In this document: positions 37,501 through 49,636 of the stretch, piece after piece
Numbering within the stretch: position 1 is the first letter of the stretch
How the letters are laid out: each line of letters opens with the position of its first letter
Source of the DNA: Roseomonas fluvialis
Lineage (GTDB): Bacteria; Pseudomonadota; Alphaproteobacteria; Acetobacterales; Acetobacteraceae
Assembly (NCBI RefSeq): GCF_022846615.1
Contig: NZ_AP025637.1
Location: forward strand, 5,233,001-5,297,000
Reading direction: 5' to 3'
DNA length: 64,000 bases
Made by a program: the position numbers and the translations under genes
Notes under the pieces: model-generated
Databases searched by the model: none
What the model was told of the DNA's origin: nothing
Seen by the model: the letters and a program-made list of their open reading frames with translations, nothing else

Positions 37501-38022
37501 TCAGGCCGCCGTCGGTGGCCCGGATTCGAAGCGCACCGCCAGGCGCCGCACGATGTCATCCGCGAGCTGGTCGAGCAGCCGTCGCTCGGTCGCATCGCGC
37601 GAGGTATCGGCCGAGAAGAACTGGTTCTCCGGCACGTTGTAGGCGTCGAAGGCGCGCTCGGTGCCGAAGGCCACAAGTCGCGCGGGGCTCGCGGTATCGT
37701 AGAGGAACCAGCTGGCCGTGGCGGTGATCCGCACGCGGGACGGCGTGCCGTCCCGCGCGAAGCCCTGCAGCTCGATCCCATAGGCCAGGCCAACGCGCAG
37801 GTCGTAGCGCATCTGCGCCCCGCCGGTGCCCAGCCGCAGCTCAAGCTGCCGGCGCAGCAACTGCCCGTTGCGCTCCGGGATCAGGCCGACGCGGATGGTC
37901 TCGAGCCCCTGCGTTGCGGACCCCTCGGGCCGCGGTCCGTACAATGGGCGGAAGCCGCACCCGCCGAGCAGCAGTGCACCCAGGATCGAGCCCCGTCGCG
38001 TGAGGGCACGGCCCACGGACAC
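37501..38022 (-). CDS. lptE: LPS-assembly lipoprotein LptE
   Basis: A 173-residue outer-membrane lipoprotein that plugs the LptD barrel for LPS export. The lipobox LGALLLGGCGFRPLYGP is typical of LptE, and the body (ETIRVGLIPERNGQLLRRQLELRLG, then FSADTSRDATERRLLDQLADDIVRRL) fits the family. I start at GTG 38022 (VSVGRALTRRGSILG), which gives a normal 22-residue signal peptide; ATG 38094 would add 24 hydrophilic residues before it. Between leuS and holA, as in related genomes. Confidence 0.85.
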   Translation of the reverse strand: MSVGRALTRRGSILGALLLGGCGFRPLYGPRPEGSATQGLETIRVGLIPERNGQLLRRQLELRLGTGGAQMRYDLRVGLAYGIELQGFARDGTPSRVRITATASWFLYDTASPARLVAFGTERAFDAYNVPENQFFSADTSRDATERRLLDQLADDIVRRLAVRFESGPPTAA

Positions 38023-38161
38023 CGGCGCAACCCGCGAGGTACGATCATTGCCCTGCGGCTGCGCGAGTTGCGTCGCGCATTCCGTCGGGGTCATCGCCCG
38101 CCCAGCGGCAGATGGGCCAACCCCGGCGCCGCGCGCCGATCGAGCATCGGCCGGGCCCCGT

Positions 38162-40807
<2,646 letters not shown>

Positions 40808-40837
40808 CCTGCGCGCGCGGTTCGTGTGGGAAGCGCG

Positions 40838-41947
40838 ATGCATAAGCCGCTCCGCGCCGGATTCCTAGCGGCCGGGCTGCTTGCCGCCCCACCTGCGTTC
40901 GCCCAGCCCGACCCGAACACCGACTTCGCGGCCTATCGCACGCTGTTTTCGGTCGCCGCACTCGGCGAGGCCCGCGGCCCCTCCACCGTGATCGGCTTCA
41001 CGCTGCACTACCGGGGCGCGATGACCAATGCCGGCTTCGTGCTGGCCGGCAACGGACGCTCGGTCACATGGCGCTTCGCCAGCGGCGAGGACGGCCCCGA
41101 AGCAGTGCGCGCCCGCCTGCAGCCCACCTGCGAGCGCGAGGCGACCTCCGCGCCCGAGACCGCCACCTGCCGTGTTGTCGCCTTCGACGGCAATGTGATG
41201 TCGCTCGCCCTGCCGGCCTTCCGCCCGGTCGACGCGCAGGTCGGCCCGTTCCGCGCGGCGCCGCTGATGTTCCGCCACGGTCCGCGCGCCGCCGAGGGCG
41301 TGGTCGTGTGGTCGCATGGCTTCGGCGGCGCGCAGGTGGACCATCGCCGCCGGCCGATCCCCGGCATGCTCGCGATGCTGAACGATGCCGGCTACGACAT
41401 CCTGCGCTTCGACCGCGACCCGGCGGAGGACCACCTTGCCGCCGCGCTGACCACCCTGGCCCGCGCGCTGCCGCTGCTGCGCCAGGCCGGGTATCGCCGC
41501 ATCGTGCTGGCGGGCCAGTCCCGCGGCGCCTGGCAGTCCATGATGGCCGCGGCGGAACGGCCGGACCTGGTGCATGCCGTGCTTGCCGTGGCGCCGGCGG
41601 CGCATGGCGAGTCTCGGCTGCCCAACAACCACGGGCCGGCGCTGGAGGATTTCCGCCGCCTGCTCGCAGGCTTCCCGGAGGCCCGCCCGCGCCTGGCCGT
41701 GGCGGTCTTCGACCGCGACCCCTTCGACCCGGACCCGGCGGCGCGTGCCGCGATGGTGGCGGATACGGCCGCGACGCGCCGCGCCCCCACGCTGGCGCTG
41801 CATCCAGACGCGCCGATCGAAGGCCATGGCGGCGGTAGCGATTGGCGCTTCACGCGCGGCCATGCCCCGTGCCTGCTGACGCTTGTCACGGCGCCGGAGG
41901 CCGCCGTCGCGCGCGGCCTGCGCCGCGCACCCTGCGGCGGCGGCTAG
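40838..41947 (+). CDS. Secreted alpha/beta-hydrolase-like protein
   Basis: A 369-residue protein with signal peptide ([19 protein letters not shown]). The fold markers are [21 protein letters not shown] (oxyanion HGF), nucleophile elbow [13 protein letters not shown] (Ser in GQSRG) and a late histidine in EGHGGGSDW, so a complete Ser-Asp-His triad is plausible. Two C-terminal cysteines sit in GHAPCLLT and RRAPCGGG. The substrate is unknown. It lies on the plus strand between leuS and DUF3576, both minus, so it breaks the usual DUF3576-leuS neighbourhood and looks inserted. Confidence 0.8.
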   Translation: MHKPLRAGFLAAGLLAAPPAFAQPDPNTDFAAYRTLFSVAALGEARGPSTVIGFTLHYRGAMTNAGFVLAGNGRSVTWRFASGEDGPEAVRARLQPTCEREATSAPETATCRVVAFDGNVMSLALPAFRPVDAQVGPFRAAPLMFRHGPRAAEGVVVWSHGFGGAQVDHRRRPIPGMLAMLNDAGYDILRFDRDPAEDHLAAALTTLARALPLLRQAGYRRIVLAGQSRGAWQSMMAAAERPDLVHAVLAVAPAAHGESRLPNNHGPALEDFRRLLAGFPEARPRLAVAVFDRDPFDPDPAARAAMVADTAATRRAPTLALHPDAPIEGHGGGSDWRFTRGHAPCLLTLVTAPEAAVARGLRRAPCGGG

Positions 41948-42041
41948 AGCGATTTTCGCGCGCAGCGTCACCCTACCGGTATCTGCTCCGACGCGCGCAG
42001 CCGCCTTTGGTAAACGCGGCGCTGAGCCGCCGCCCGGCGCG

Positions 42042-42599
42042 CTACCGCGACGCGACGCCCGACTGGCTGCGCAATTCGCGCGCCCGCGCCAGCACCCGGT
42101 CCTCAAGTTCGGCGCCCGTCGCCGGGGCGACCACCGCGTCCACCCAGCCCTGCCCCTGGCGCACCTGCCGGAAGATCGAGATGCGCACGCCATCCGACCG
42201 TAGCTGCCGCCCCATGACGTAGGCGGTCGCCTTGAAGCGCTCGGCGCCCGCGCCGGGGGGCGAATACCAGTCGGTGATGATCACCCCGCCGAAGGGATCG
42301 GCGGAGGCCAGGGGCATGAAGGCCAGCGTGTCGAGCGTGGCGCGCCACAGATAGGCATTCACGCCAAGCCCGCCGTTGCCGGCGCCACTGTCCTCCGGCC
42401 GCGAGCGCGCCGTGCCGAACAACACGATGCCGTCATCCTGCCCGGTCAGGCGGCCACGCACACGGTCGCGGCCGGACTGGGAGGTGTATTCGTCCCGCCC
42501 GACATCGCGAACGTTGCCCGATCCGCAGGCGCCCAACAGGGCAGCGGCACCAAGGGCGCACAGGAAGGCGGCGGGACGGCGGGGGGATGCGCGGGTCAT
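42042..42599 (-). CDS. DUF3576 family lipoprotein
   Basis: A 185-residue lipoprotein with lipobox LLGACGSG (signal peptide ends about residue 24). The conserved body starts GRDEYTSQSGRDRVRGRL and has LGVNAYLWRATLDTLAFMPLASADPFGGVIITDWYSPP, the DUF3576 hallmark. The family is alphaproteobacterial, of unknown function, and typically directly upstream of leuS. The M at 42599 gives a normal lipoprotein signal; the longer frame to 42752 overlaps the upstream GT41 gene. Confidence 0.88.
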   Translation of the reverse strand: MTRASPRRPAAFLCALGAAALLGACGSGNVRDVGRDEYTSQSGRDRVRGRLTGQDDGIVLFGTARSRPEDSGAGNGGLGVNAYLWRATLDTLAFMPLASADPFGGVIITDWYSPPGAGAERFKATAYVMGRQLRSDGVRISIFRQVRQGQGWVDAVVAPATGAELEDRVLARARELRSQSGVASR

Positions 42600-42657
42600 G
42601 GCGCAGCCTTGTAGCGCCTCGATTGGGGCACTGAAAAGACGAAGCCGCACCACGGGG

Positions 42658-44958
42658 TCAGATCGCGGGCGAATCGTCCATCGCGAAGGCCTCGGGCCGG
42701 GCGCCGGCCAGGGCCTGGGCGTGCATGCGACGGAAGGCATGTTCGAGCGCACGGGCCTGGCGCGGCGTGTCGAAGGCGGCCGATCCGGGCAGCGCGGCCG
42801 CCAGCCGGGCCCGCAGGGCGGCCAGCCGCGCCGGGTCCCGGGCCAGCGCGATCGCCTCGGCCTCCTGCGCGGCGGGGCTTTCGGTGATGAGTTCGGGCAG
42901 GCCGAGCGTGGTCAGCAGGCTGGCCGCAACCCGGCCGGCGAAGGCGCGCCCGGCCGCCGTGAGCACCGGCAGGCCAGCCTGAAGCGCGTCCGCCGCCGTC
43001 GTGTGGGCATTGTAGGGCAAGGTGTCGAGGAACAGGTCGGCCAGGGCGTGGCGGCCCAGGTGCTCGGCCATGTCGTCCACGCGCTGGGCCATCACCAGGC
43101 GGGCCGGGTCGATGCCCCGCGCCGCGGCGACGGCCAGCAGGTTCCGGGTGGCCGGCGCGTTCTCCTGGCGCAGCCACAGCACCGACCCCGGCACGGACGC
43201 CAGGATGCGCATCCACGCGTCGAAGGCCGCGGGCAGGATCTTGTGGGTGTTGTTGAAGCAGCAGAACACGAAGCCGTCTTCGGGCAGGCCGAAGCGGGCG
43301 CGGGTGATGCCCGCGGTCGCGATGCGGCGGCCATCGTCGGTCGGCAGGACGCAGCCGGGCAGGCGCACCACCTGTTCGGACCAGTCCGCCTCGGCACCCG
43401 GCGGGATGACGGTGGCATCGGCGACCACGTAGTCCAGGAAGCCGCCGCCGCTGGTGCCCGGATACCCCAGGAAGCCCACCTGCACCGGCGCGATGCCGCG
43501 CGCCAGGACCGCCCCGCGCGAATCCCCCGAATAGCCATTGAGGTCGATGGCGATGTCGAGCCCGAGGCCCCGTGCGGTATCGACCAGCGCCGCATCGGGC
43601 AGCGCGCTGCAATCGTGGAAGCCATCGACCGCGGCGCGGATGCGCGCCTGCACCGCATCGCCCGTCAGCGGGCCGAGCGAGATCGCGTGCACCTCGAAGG
43701 CCGTGCGGTCGTGGCATTCCAGCAGCCGCGCCATCAGGTGGCCGACCGCATGCATGCGCAGTTCGCCGCTGACATAGCCGATGCGGATGCGCCCGGCCGT
43801 GCCGCGCACGGGCAGCGCGTCGCGCCGCGCCGGCAGGTTGGCGCGCGCATGATGCGCCGCGGCGCGCAGGTGCAGGCCCGGATCATCGACGATGGCGAGC
43901 GCTTCGAAGGGTGGCAGCCGCGCCGTGCCGGCCGCGACGCCGGCGAGAAGCCGCGCGCGCGTGGCCTCGAACCCCGTCCAGTCGCAGATGCGCATGCGGG
44001 TGAAGAGCAGCAGCGCATCCGCGGCATCGGGCAGGCGGCCGGGCGGCAGCGCGGCGGCGCGCGCATAGGCCGCGGCCGCGGCCGGCAGGTCCTTCGCCGC
44101 CAGGTGGATGTTGCCGGCGACGATCTGTGCGGGGCGATGCGCGGGGTCCAGCGCGACGGCGCCGTCGATGGCGGCGATCGCCTCGGCATGACGCCCCAGG
44201 CCCGACAGCGCGAGGGCCTGGCCGATCGCGGCGCGCTGGCTGTCGGGCTGGCGGCGCAGCGCCTCGGCGAAAACCTCGAGCGCGGGCGCAAGGTCGCGCA
44301 GGTCGAGCAACCCCTGCCCCAGCGTGACCAGCAGCGGCAGCGTGGCGCCGTGGCGCCGCGCGGCCTCCCGCAGGTGGTCGACCGACTCACGATGCCGCGC
44401 CAGGCGCTGGAGCGCAGCCCCCACATGGACCAGCGCGCCGCGATGCGCCGCATCCAGCGCCAGCGCCTGGCGGAAGGCCACCAGCGCCTGGTCCGCCTGG
44501 TCCAACGCCATCAGGCAGGCGCCGAGGTTGTTGTGGAAGTCGGCATCGATGCCCGGCAGGCGGCGGTCGAGGATGGCGCGATAGACGTCCAGCGCCTCGG
44601 CCGGGCGGTCGAGCGTGAGCAGCGTGTCAGCCAGGTTGAACAACGCGTCGCCGCCGCGCGGGTCGGCGGCAACGGCGCGGCGGAAGGCCTGCGCCGCTTC
44701 CGCGTTCCGCCCGAGCGCGCGCAGCGCATTGCCCGCGTCGTTCAGCAGTGCGGCGTCGCCCGGTGCGCGCAGCAGGGCGGCCTGCAGGTGCTTCAGCGCG
44801 TCCCGCGCATCGCCCTTGGCGAACAGCGCGAGGCCGAGCAGGCGGTTGACCTGCACGCCCGAACGGTCGCGCGGCAGGGCGCGGCGGTAGCAGCGGATGG
44901 CGTCGTCAAGCCGCCCGGCGCGGTGCAGCGCGATGCAGGTGTCGAACTCGGTGGTCAT
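42658..44958 (-). CDS. TPR-repeat GT41 glycosyltransferase (SPINDLY/OGT-like)
   Basis: A 766-residue protein: about nine tetratricopeptide repeats in residues 1-330 (for example DAALLNDAGNALRALGRNAEAAQAFRRAV) followed by a Glyco_transf_41 catalytic region, GRIRIGYVSGELRMHAVGHLMARLLE, then DLNGYSGDSRGAVLARGIAPVQVGFLGYPGTSG, HKILPAAFDAWMRILA and RLVMAQRVDDMAEHLGRHALADLFLDTLPYNAHTTAADAL. GT41 enzymes attach GlcNAc or fucose to Ser/Thr of proteins. The bacterial acceptor is unknown; flagellins and surface proteins are the usual suspects. It ends 59 bases before DUF3576 on the same strand. Confidence 0.9.
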   Translation of the reverse strand: MTTEFDTCIALHRAGRLDDAIRCYRRALPRDRSGVQVNRLLGLALFAKGDARDALKHLQAALLRAPGDAALLNDAGNALRALGRNAEAAQAFRRAVAADPRGGDALFNLADTLLTLDRPAEALDVYRAILDRRLPGIDADFHNNLGACLMALDQADQALVAFRQALALDAAHRGALVHVGAALQRLARHRESVDHLREAARRHGATLPLLVTLGQGLLDLRDLAPALEVFAEALRRQPDSQRAAIGQALALSGLGRHAEAIAAIDGAVALDPAHRPAQIVAGNIHLAAKDLPAAAAAYARAAALPPGRLPDAADALLLFTRMRICDWTGFEATRARLLAGVAAGTARLPPFEALAIVDDPGLHLRAAAHHARANLPARRDALPVRGTAGRIRIGYVSGELRMHAVGHLMARLLECHDRTAFEVHAISLGPLTGDAVQARIRAAVDGFHDCSALPDAALVDTARGLGLDIAIDLNGYSGDSRGAVLARGIAPVQVGFLGYPGTSGGGFLDYVVADATVIPPGAEADWSEQVVRLPGCVLPTDDGRRIATAGITRARFGLPEDGFVFCCFNNTHKILPAAFDAWMRILASVPGSVLWLRQENAPATRNLLAVAAARGIDPARLVMAQRVDDMAEHLGRHALADLFLDTLPYNAHTTAADALQAGLPVLTAAGRAFAGRVAASLLTTLGLPELITESPAAQEAEAIALARDPARLAALRARLAAALPGSAAFDTPRQARALEHAFRRMHAQALAGARPEAFAMDDSPAI

Positions 44959-45005
44959 GCGGCGCGGTGTATCGCAGCGCGGCGGTGCGGGGAAACGACG
45001 CCCCG

Positions 45006-45041
45006 GAAAAACGAAGGGCGGCAGGGTTTCCCCTGCCGCCC
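45006..45041 (-). terminator. Rho-independent terminator of the porin gene
   Basis: Perfect 11-bp stem GGGCGGCAGGG / CCCTGCCGCCC (45016-45026 and 45031-45041) with a four-base loop, followed on the minus strand by TTCGTTTTT. It begins 24 bases after the porin stop. Confidence 0.92.
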
Positions 45042-45064
45042 CCGTTCCTGCCGATCCCGAAGGA

Positions 45065-46501
45065 TCAGAAGGCGAGACGGATGCCAGCCACGCCGACGTT
45101 GATCGTGCGGGTGTTGGAACCGTTGAACGAGGCGAGCGTGGTGCCGGTGCCGCCGGTGTAGCGGGCGTTGGTCGGCTGCGAGGTCGGCACGTTCTCGTCG
45201 TTGATGTTGTTGTAGAGGGCGAAGAGCACGAGGCCCGGCGCCAGGTTGTAGGCGACGCCCACGCCCCAGATGGTGTGGGTGCGGTCGTCGAGGTCGCGGA
45301 ACACCGGAGCCGCCGCCGTGCCGCCCACGCGGGCCACGCCGTTGCCCTGGAAGCCCTGGCCGAACAGGCCGCCGAACACCACCGGACCCATCGTGTAGGT
45401 GATGCCGAGGGCATAGTGGCTGGCACCGTCAACGCCCGCGTTCACCGCGGTGCGGCCAACCGAGGCGCCGCGATACTGGCCCCAGGTGTACTCGCCGCCG
45501 AAGCCGAAGCCGTAGGCGGTGATGGACGCGCCGACCGTGTAGGCGTTGACCGACTGCGCGCGCGGGTTGCCGATGGCGCCGAAGGCGGTGCCCGCGGCGT
45601 TCAGCTTCGGCGGATCGGCCCACATGGCGCCGACGCCGGCCTGCACGCCAACGGCCCCGAAGGTGCCGCGGTAGCGGATCGCGGCCGAGATCTCGTTCTC
45701 GAGGCCGGTGCGGTCACGCTGGGCGGTGGTGGTGCTGCCCTCGACGTTCGTGCGCTCGCCTTCGCCGGAGTTGAAGGCGTAGGAGAGGCCGAAGTCGAAG
45801 CCGGCGAACTGCGGCGACAGGTAGATGATCTTCGTCGCGTCGTTGCCGTCGTTGATGCCCGAGATGATGTAGGGCGAGCTGTCGGCGAGGCCGGTCTGGA
45901 CGATGAACTCGTCCCATTCGGCGTCGCCGCCGAGCGCGGCGGAGGCCGGCGCGCGGACCTGCAGCAGCGAGGCCGCGTTGTCTTCCTGGCCGAAGCGCAG
46001 CGTGCCGAGGTTCGGCATGGAGATGAAGCCGTACATCTCGTCGAAGGAGACGGTCGTGCCGTCACCCGCCGTCGCGACGACGTTGTCCATCTGGAACTCG
46101 AACACGGCGCCGTAGGTCATGCCGTTGGCCGAGCGACCGTCGATGAAGACGTTCAGCTCCATGTCGTTGCGGAAGTCACCGCGCTGACGGGCCTGGGCGT
46201 TGTTGTTCGGCACCGACGAGTTGCGGCTGCGGGCGCGGTCCCAGTCGTCCTGGATGTAGCCGCCCGTGAAGGCAAAGTAGCCGCCCAGGCGGACCGTCAG
46301 GCCGCCGGCGCCGGCGATCGCCGGGGTCGGCTGCACGGCCACGCCACCCGTACCGGCGCCCGACGGGACCAGCGGAGCCTGGCCGGCCGTGGGGGCACCG
46401 CCACCGGCGGGAACCTGCGTTGCCGCGGGCTGAGCGAAAGCCCCCGGCGCCAGAAGGGCGGCGCCGACAACGGCGGTCGTCCCCAGCAGAATCTTGCGCA
46501 T
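45065..46501 (-). CDS. Outer-membrane porin (alphaproteobacterial type)
   Basis: A 478-residue outer-membrane protein with signal peptide MRKILLGTTAVVGAALLAPGAFAQ. Repeating amphipathic strands such as LRFGQEDNAASLLQV, DFGLSYAFNSGEGERTN and GLFGQGFQGNG, and a C-terminal ending in phenylalanine (VAGIRLAF), are the barrel hallmarks. Start ATG 46501 has an excellent GGAGGA at six bases. The terminator immediately downstream and a GC hairpin in the leader fit a highly expressed mRNA. A 50-residue Pro/Ala/Gly/Thr-rich region follows the signal peptide. Confidence 0.93.
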   Translation of the reverse strand: MRKILLGTTAVVGAALLAPGAFAQPAATQVPAGGGAPTAGQAPLVPSGAGTGGVAVQPTPAIAGAGGLTVRLGGYFAFTGGYIQDDWDRARSRNSSVPNNNAQARQRGDFRNDMELNVFIDGRSANGMTYGAVFEFQMDNVVATAGDGTTVSFDEMYGFISMPNLGTLRFGQEDNAASLLQVRAPASAALGGDAEWDEFIVQTGLADSSPYIISGINDGNDATKIIYLSPQFAGFDFGLSYAFNSGEGERTNVEGSTTTAQRDRTGLENEISAAIRYRGTFGAVGVQAGVGAMWADPPKLNAAGTAFGAIGNPRAQSVNAYTVGASITAYGFGFGGEYTWGQYRGASVGRTAVNAGVDGASHYALGITYTMGPVVFGGLFGQGFQGNGVARVGGTAAAPVFRDLDDRTHTIWGVGVAYNLAPGLVLFALYNNINDENVPTSQPTNARYTGGTGTTLASFNGSNTRTINVGVAGIRLAF

Positions 46502-46517
46502 TCTAGTCCTCCTCATG

Positions 46518-46531
46518 GCCGGCGAACCGGC
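46518..46531 (-). other. Hairpin in the porin mRNA leader
   Basis: On the minus strand GCCGG-TTCG-CCGGC, a five-bp stem with a UUCG loop, lies about ten bases upstream of the AGGAGGA ribosome-binding site of the porin. It may protect the 5' end of the mRNA. Confidence 0.4.
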
Positions 46532-46671
46532 ATTTCCCTCGGCCCCCTTGCCCCCCCGGACAAGGTACGCCGCCGCTTCCCGCAACAGGCGGAATGGCGG
46601 CGTCGCGGCCTGGGGCGAATATGTCCCGCCCGAGCCAGGAGGGGCAACCGTGCAGTCAGCCGTCCCGCGAC

Positions 46672-47292
46672 TTACCTGAGACACTGTGGCTGACCGGCCA
46701 CAGGCTGTGGCAGCAACCCGCCGATCGCCCCGACCGCGGCCACGCCCCTCGGTAGCCGCCGGATCGTTGCCGGCGCGATACCACCCAGCGCCGCCACCGG
46801 CCGATGCCCCAGCCGACGCGCCGCCAGCGCCCAGCGCAGCGGGCCCAGCGCCGTCGCGCCCGGATGGCTCGCAGTCGGAAAGATCGGCGACAGGAACACC
46901 AGCGCCGGCCGCAGCCGCCGCGCCCGCGCCGCCGCCACCGCCCCGCCATGCGCCGCCATGGTCAGCACCGCGCCCGGTGCGCCCGCCCGCCGCGCCAGCA
47001 GCATCGGCAGCAGGTGGCGCGAGGCCCGCCGGTCCGGCAGGTGCATCCCCGCGCGCAGCGCCAGGCCCGCGCGGCCATCCCCCGCCACCACCAACGCCAG
47101 GCCGCGCCGCCGCGCCAGGACCGCCAGGCGCGCCAGCACCGCCGGGTCCAGCCCGCGCGCCACCACCCCTGCGCCACGCGGCAGCCGGGCGGCGGCGGCC
47201 AAAGGGTCGGGCAGGCGCACCGGGTCGGAGAACAGCCACAGCCGGGGCACGCCGCGCGCCGGCCGCGCCCTGTGCAGCCGCGCCAGATGCAC
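46672..47292 (-). CDS. ThiE/TenI-like protein with missing catalytic motifs
   Basis: A 206-residue TIM-barrel protein from GTG 47292. LWLFSDPVRLPDPLAAAARLP at the start and LVFLSPIFPTASHPGATALGPLRWALAARRLGHRPVAALGGIAPATI near the end are recognisable thiamine-phosphate synthase/TenI segments. The pyrophosphate-binding NDR is replaced by AGDG and the GVHLGQ block reads GMHLPD, so ThiE activity is doubtful. A TenI-like or unrelated role is possible. Divergent from yggS, with 15 bases between the two starts. Confidence 0.65.
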   Translation of the reverse strand: MHLARLHRARPARGVPRLWLFSDPVRLPDPLAAAARLPRGAGVVARGLDPAVLARLAVLARRRGLALVVAGDGRAGLALRAGMHLPDRRASRHLLPMLLARRAGAPGAVLTMAAHGGAVAAARARRLRPALVFLSPIFPTASHPGATALGPLRWALAARRLGHRPVAALGGIAPATIRRLPRGVAAVGAIGGLLPQPVAGQPQCLR

Positions 47293-47307
47293 TAGGTTGA
47301 CCCCGCC

Positions 47308-47988
47308 ATGTCCGAACCCTCCGCCATCGCCGCCAACCTCGCCACCATCCACGCCAGGATCGCCGAGGCCTGCGCCCGCGCCAACCGCCCGCCCGGCAGC
47401 GTGACGCTGGTCGCGGTATCCAAGACCAACCCACAGCAGGCCGTGCTGGAGGCGCTGGCCGCCGGCCAGCAGGTGTTCGGCGAGAACCGCGTGCAGGAGG
47501 CGGCCGAGAAATTCCCGGCCCTGCGCGCCGCCCACCCGGCCATGCGCCTGCACATCATCGGTGGGCTGCAGACCAACAAGGCGCGCGACGCGGTGCGCAT
47601 CGCCGACGTGATCGAGACGATCGACCGCCCGAAGCTGGCCTCCGCGATCGCCGAGGCGATGCAGAAGGAGGGCCGGCGCCCCGATTGCCTGGTGCAGGTG
47701 AATACCGGGGAGGAACCCCAGAAATCCGGCGTGGCGCGCCACGAGGCCGACGCCTTCATCCGCGCCGCGCGCGAGGAGCACGGCCTGCCCGTGAGCGGGC
47801 TGATGTGCATCCCGCCGGTCGAGGACGACCCGCGCCCGCACTTCGCCTTCCTGCGCGACCTCGCAGCGCGGCACGGGCTGAAGGTGCTCTCGATGGGCAT
47901 GAGCGGCGACTTCGAGGCGGCGATCGCCGAGGGGGCGACGCATGTGCGCGTCGGCAGCGCCATCTTCGGGGCGCGCGCGCCGGCATGA
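47308..47988 (+). CDS. YggS family pyridoxal-phosphate homeostasis protein
   Basis: A 226-residue single-domain PLP protein. The Schiff-base lysine is in TLVAVSKTNP, with FGENRVQEAAEKFPAL, HIIGGLQTNKAR and the C-terminal LSMGMSGDFEAAIAEGATHVRVGSAIFG phosphate site. It binds free PLP in the cytosol and keeps vitamin B6 and amino-acid pools balanced; no catalysis is known. In many alphaproteobacteria it is near leuS, as here (about 7 kb). Confidence 0.94.
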   Translation: MSEPSAIAANLATIHARIAEACARANRPPGSVTLVAVSKTNPQQAVLEALAAGQQVFGENRVQEAAEKFPALRAAHPAMRLHIIGGLQTNKARDAVRIADVIETIDRPKLASAIAEAMQKEGRRPDCLVQVNTGEEPQKSGVARHEADAFIRAAREEHGLPVSGLMCIPPVEDDPRPHFAFLRDLAARHGLKVLSMGMSGDFEAAIAEGATHVRVGSAIFGARAPA

Positions 47989-48017
47989 CGCGCGGGCCGG
48001 ACGACGCGGGCGGCCGG

Positions 48018-48542
48018 TCAGCCGGCCGCGGCCGCGGCCTCCAGCGCCAGGCGCGGCAGGTCGGCGCCGAGCGTCGCGAGATCGTTCACCAGCATGGCCG
48101 CCGCCGCCGGCGCTTCCGCCGGCACGTGCTGCGCCATGTTGGCGAGGAACACCGCCCGACCAGGCAGCGCCCCGAGCGGCCAGGGCATATCGGGCTGGGC
48201 GGCCAGCAGGGCCTCCAGCGCGACCATCAGCGGCCGGTCGTCCCGCGATCCGGCGATCTCGTCGCGGGCGAGCGTGCAGAGCCGCGCCACGGCCGGCGCG
48301 AACACCATCAGGTCCGGGCGTGCGGCGACGCCTGCCTGCGCGAGGCCGAGGCAGGCATTGCAGAAGGCGGCGAGGGCGCGCGCCTCGTCATCCGGCGTCG
48401 CGCTGCGCGCGCGCAGGGCCTGCAGCGTCCGGCGCAGCGCGCGGCGGCGGTGGCGCGCCCGCGGCCGGCCCCGGGCGAAGAAGTCCAGCCGCCACGCGAC
48501 GGCGGCGGCCCAGCCGGGCAGGCCGGCGAAACGGTCATGCAT
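48018..48542 (-). CDS. Hypothetical protein, alpha-helical (174 aa)
   Basis: A 174-residue protein, highly Ala/Arg-rich, with a basic N-terminal third ([32 protein letters not shown]) and a helical remainder. There is no signal peptide and no clear family. Composition matches neighbouring genes but the antisense frame is also open, so coding status is moderate. Divergent from trpS with 82 bases between starts. Confidence 0.5.
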   Translation of the reverse strand: MHDRFAGLPGWAAAVAWRLDFFARGRPRARHRRRALRRTLQALRARSATPDDEARALAAFCNACLGLAQAGVAARPDLMVFAPAVARLCTLARDEIAGSRDDRPLMVALEALLAAQPDMPWPLGALPGRAVFLANMAQHVPAEAPAAAAMLVNDLATLGADLPRLALEAAAAAG

Positions 48543-48624
48543 CGGGTCCCCCTCCCGCCAGAGCCTTGACGCCCCGCGGCGGGCGCGGGATTCACGGCGC
48601 CATCCCGCTCAGGCAAGGCTATCC

Positions 48625-49626
48625 ATGACGCGCGTCTTCTCCGGCATCCAGCCCTCGGGCGTGCCCACCCTCGGCAACTACCTCGGCGCCATCCGTAACT
48701 GGGTGCCGCTGCAGGACCAGGCCGAGGCGATCTATTGCGTGGTGGACCTGCACGCGATCACCGTCTGGCAGGACCCCGCGGAACTGACACGCCAGACGCG
48801 CGAGATGGCGGCGGCGCTGATTGCCTGCGGGCTGGATCCGCAGCGCTGCATCTTGTTCGTGCAGTCCCATGTGCGCGCGCATGCGGAGCTGGCCTGGATC
48901 TTCAACTGCGTCGCGCGGCTGGGCTGGCTGAACCGCATGACGCAGTTCAAGGACAAGGCCGGCAAGAACCAGGAGGCATCCAGCGCGGGCCTGTACGTCT
49001 ATCCGAACCTGATGGCGGCCGACATCCTGACCTATCACGCGACCAAGGTGCCGGTCGGCGACGACCAGAAGCAGCACCTGGAACTGGCCAACGATATCGC
49101 GCAGAAGTTCAACCACGACTACGGCGTGGAGTTCTTCCCGACCATCGAGCCACTGATCCAGGGCGTGGCGGCACGCGTGATGTCGCTGCGGGACGGGACG
49201 AAGAAGATGTCGAAGTCCGACCCGTCGGACCAGTCGCGCATCAACCTGACCGACGATGCCGACACCATCGCCATGAAGATCCGTCGCGCGAAGACGGACC
49301 CTGAGCCGCTGCCCGACCACATGGCGGGCCTCGAGAACCGGCCGGAGGCGCGCAACCTGGTCGGCATCCTGGCCGCCATCACGAACACGCTGCCCGAGAA
49401 CGTGCTGCGCGAACATGGCGGGCAGGGCTTCGGTGCCTTCAAGTCGACGCTGGCGGATGCGCTGGTGGCCCACCTGCAGCCGATCGCGGGCGAGATGAAG
49501 CGGCTGCTGGACGACCCCGGCGCGCTGGATTCGGCGCTGCATGTGGGGGCGGAGCGTGCGCGCGCGATCGCCGAGCCGATCGCGGCGCGGGCGCGCGAGA
49601 TCGTGGGGTTCCTGCCGGCGCGGTAG
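48625..49626 (+). CDS. trpS: Tryptophanyl-tRNA synthetase
   Basis: A 333-residue class Ic synthetase. HIGH-like [18 protein letters not shown] as [15 protein letters not shown], and the Trp-pocket [13 protein letters not shown] are conserved. ATG 48625 gives the family N-terminus [17 protein letters not shown]. In many alphaproteobacteria murJ precedes trpS; here a short unknown gene on the opposite strand does. Confidence 0.97.
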   Translation: MTRVFSGIQPSGVPTLGNYLGAIRNWVPLQDQAEAIYCVVDLHAITVWQDPAELTRQTREMAAALIACGLDPQRCILFVQSHVRAHAELAWIFNCVARLGWLNRMTQFKDKAGKNQEASSAGLYVYPNLMAADILTYHATKVPVGDDQKQHLELANDIAQKFNHDYGVEFFPTIEPLIQGVAARVMSLRDGTKKMSKSDPSDQSRINLTDDADTIAMKIRRAKTDPEPLPDHMAGLENRPEARNLVGILAAITNTLPENVLREHGGQGFGAFKSTLADALVAHLQPIAGEMKRLLDDPGALDSALHVGAERARAIAEPIAARAREIVGFLPAR

Positions 49627-49636
49627 CGCGCGGCGG

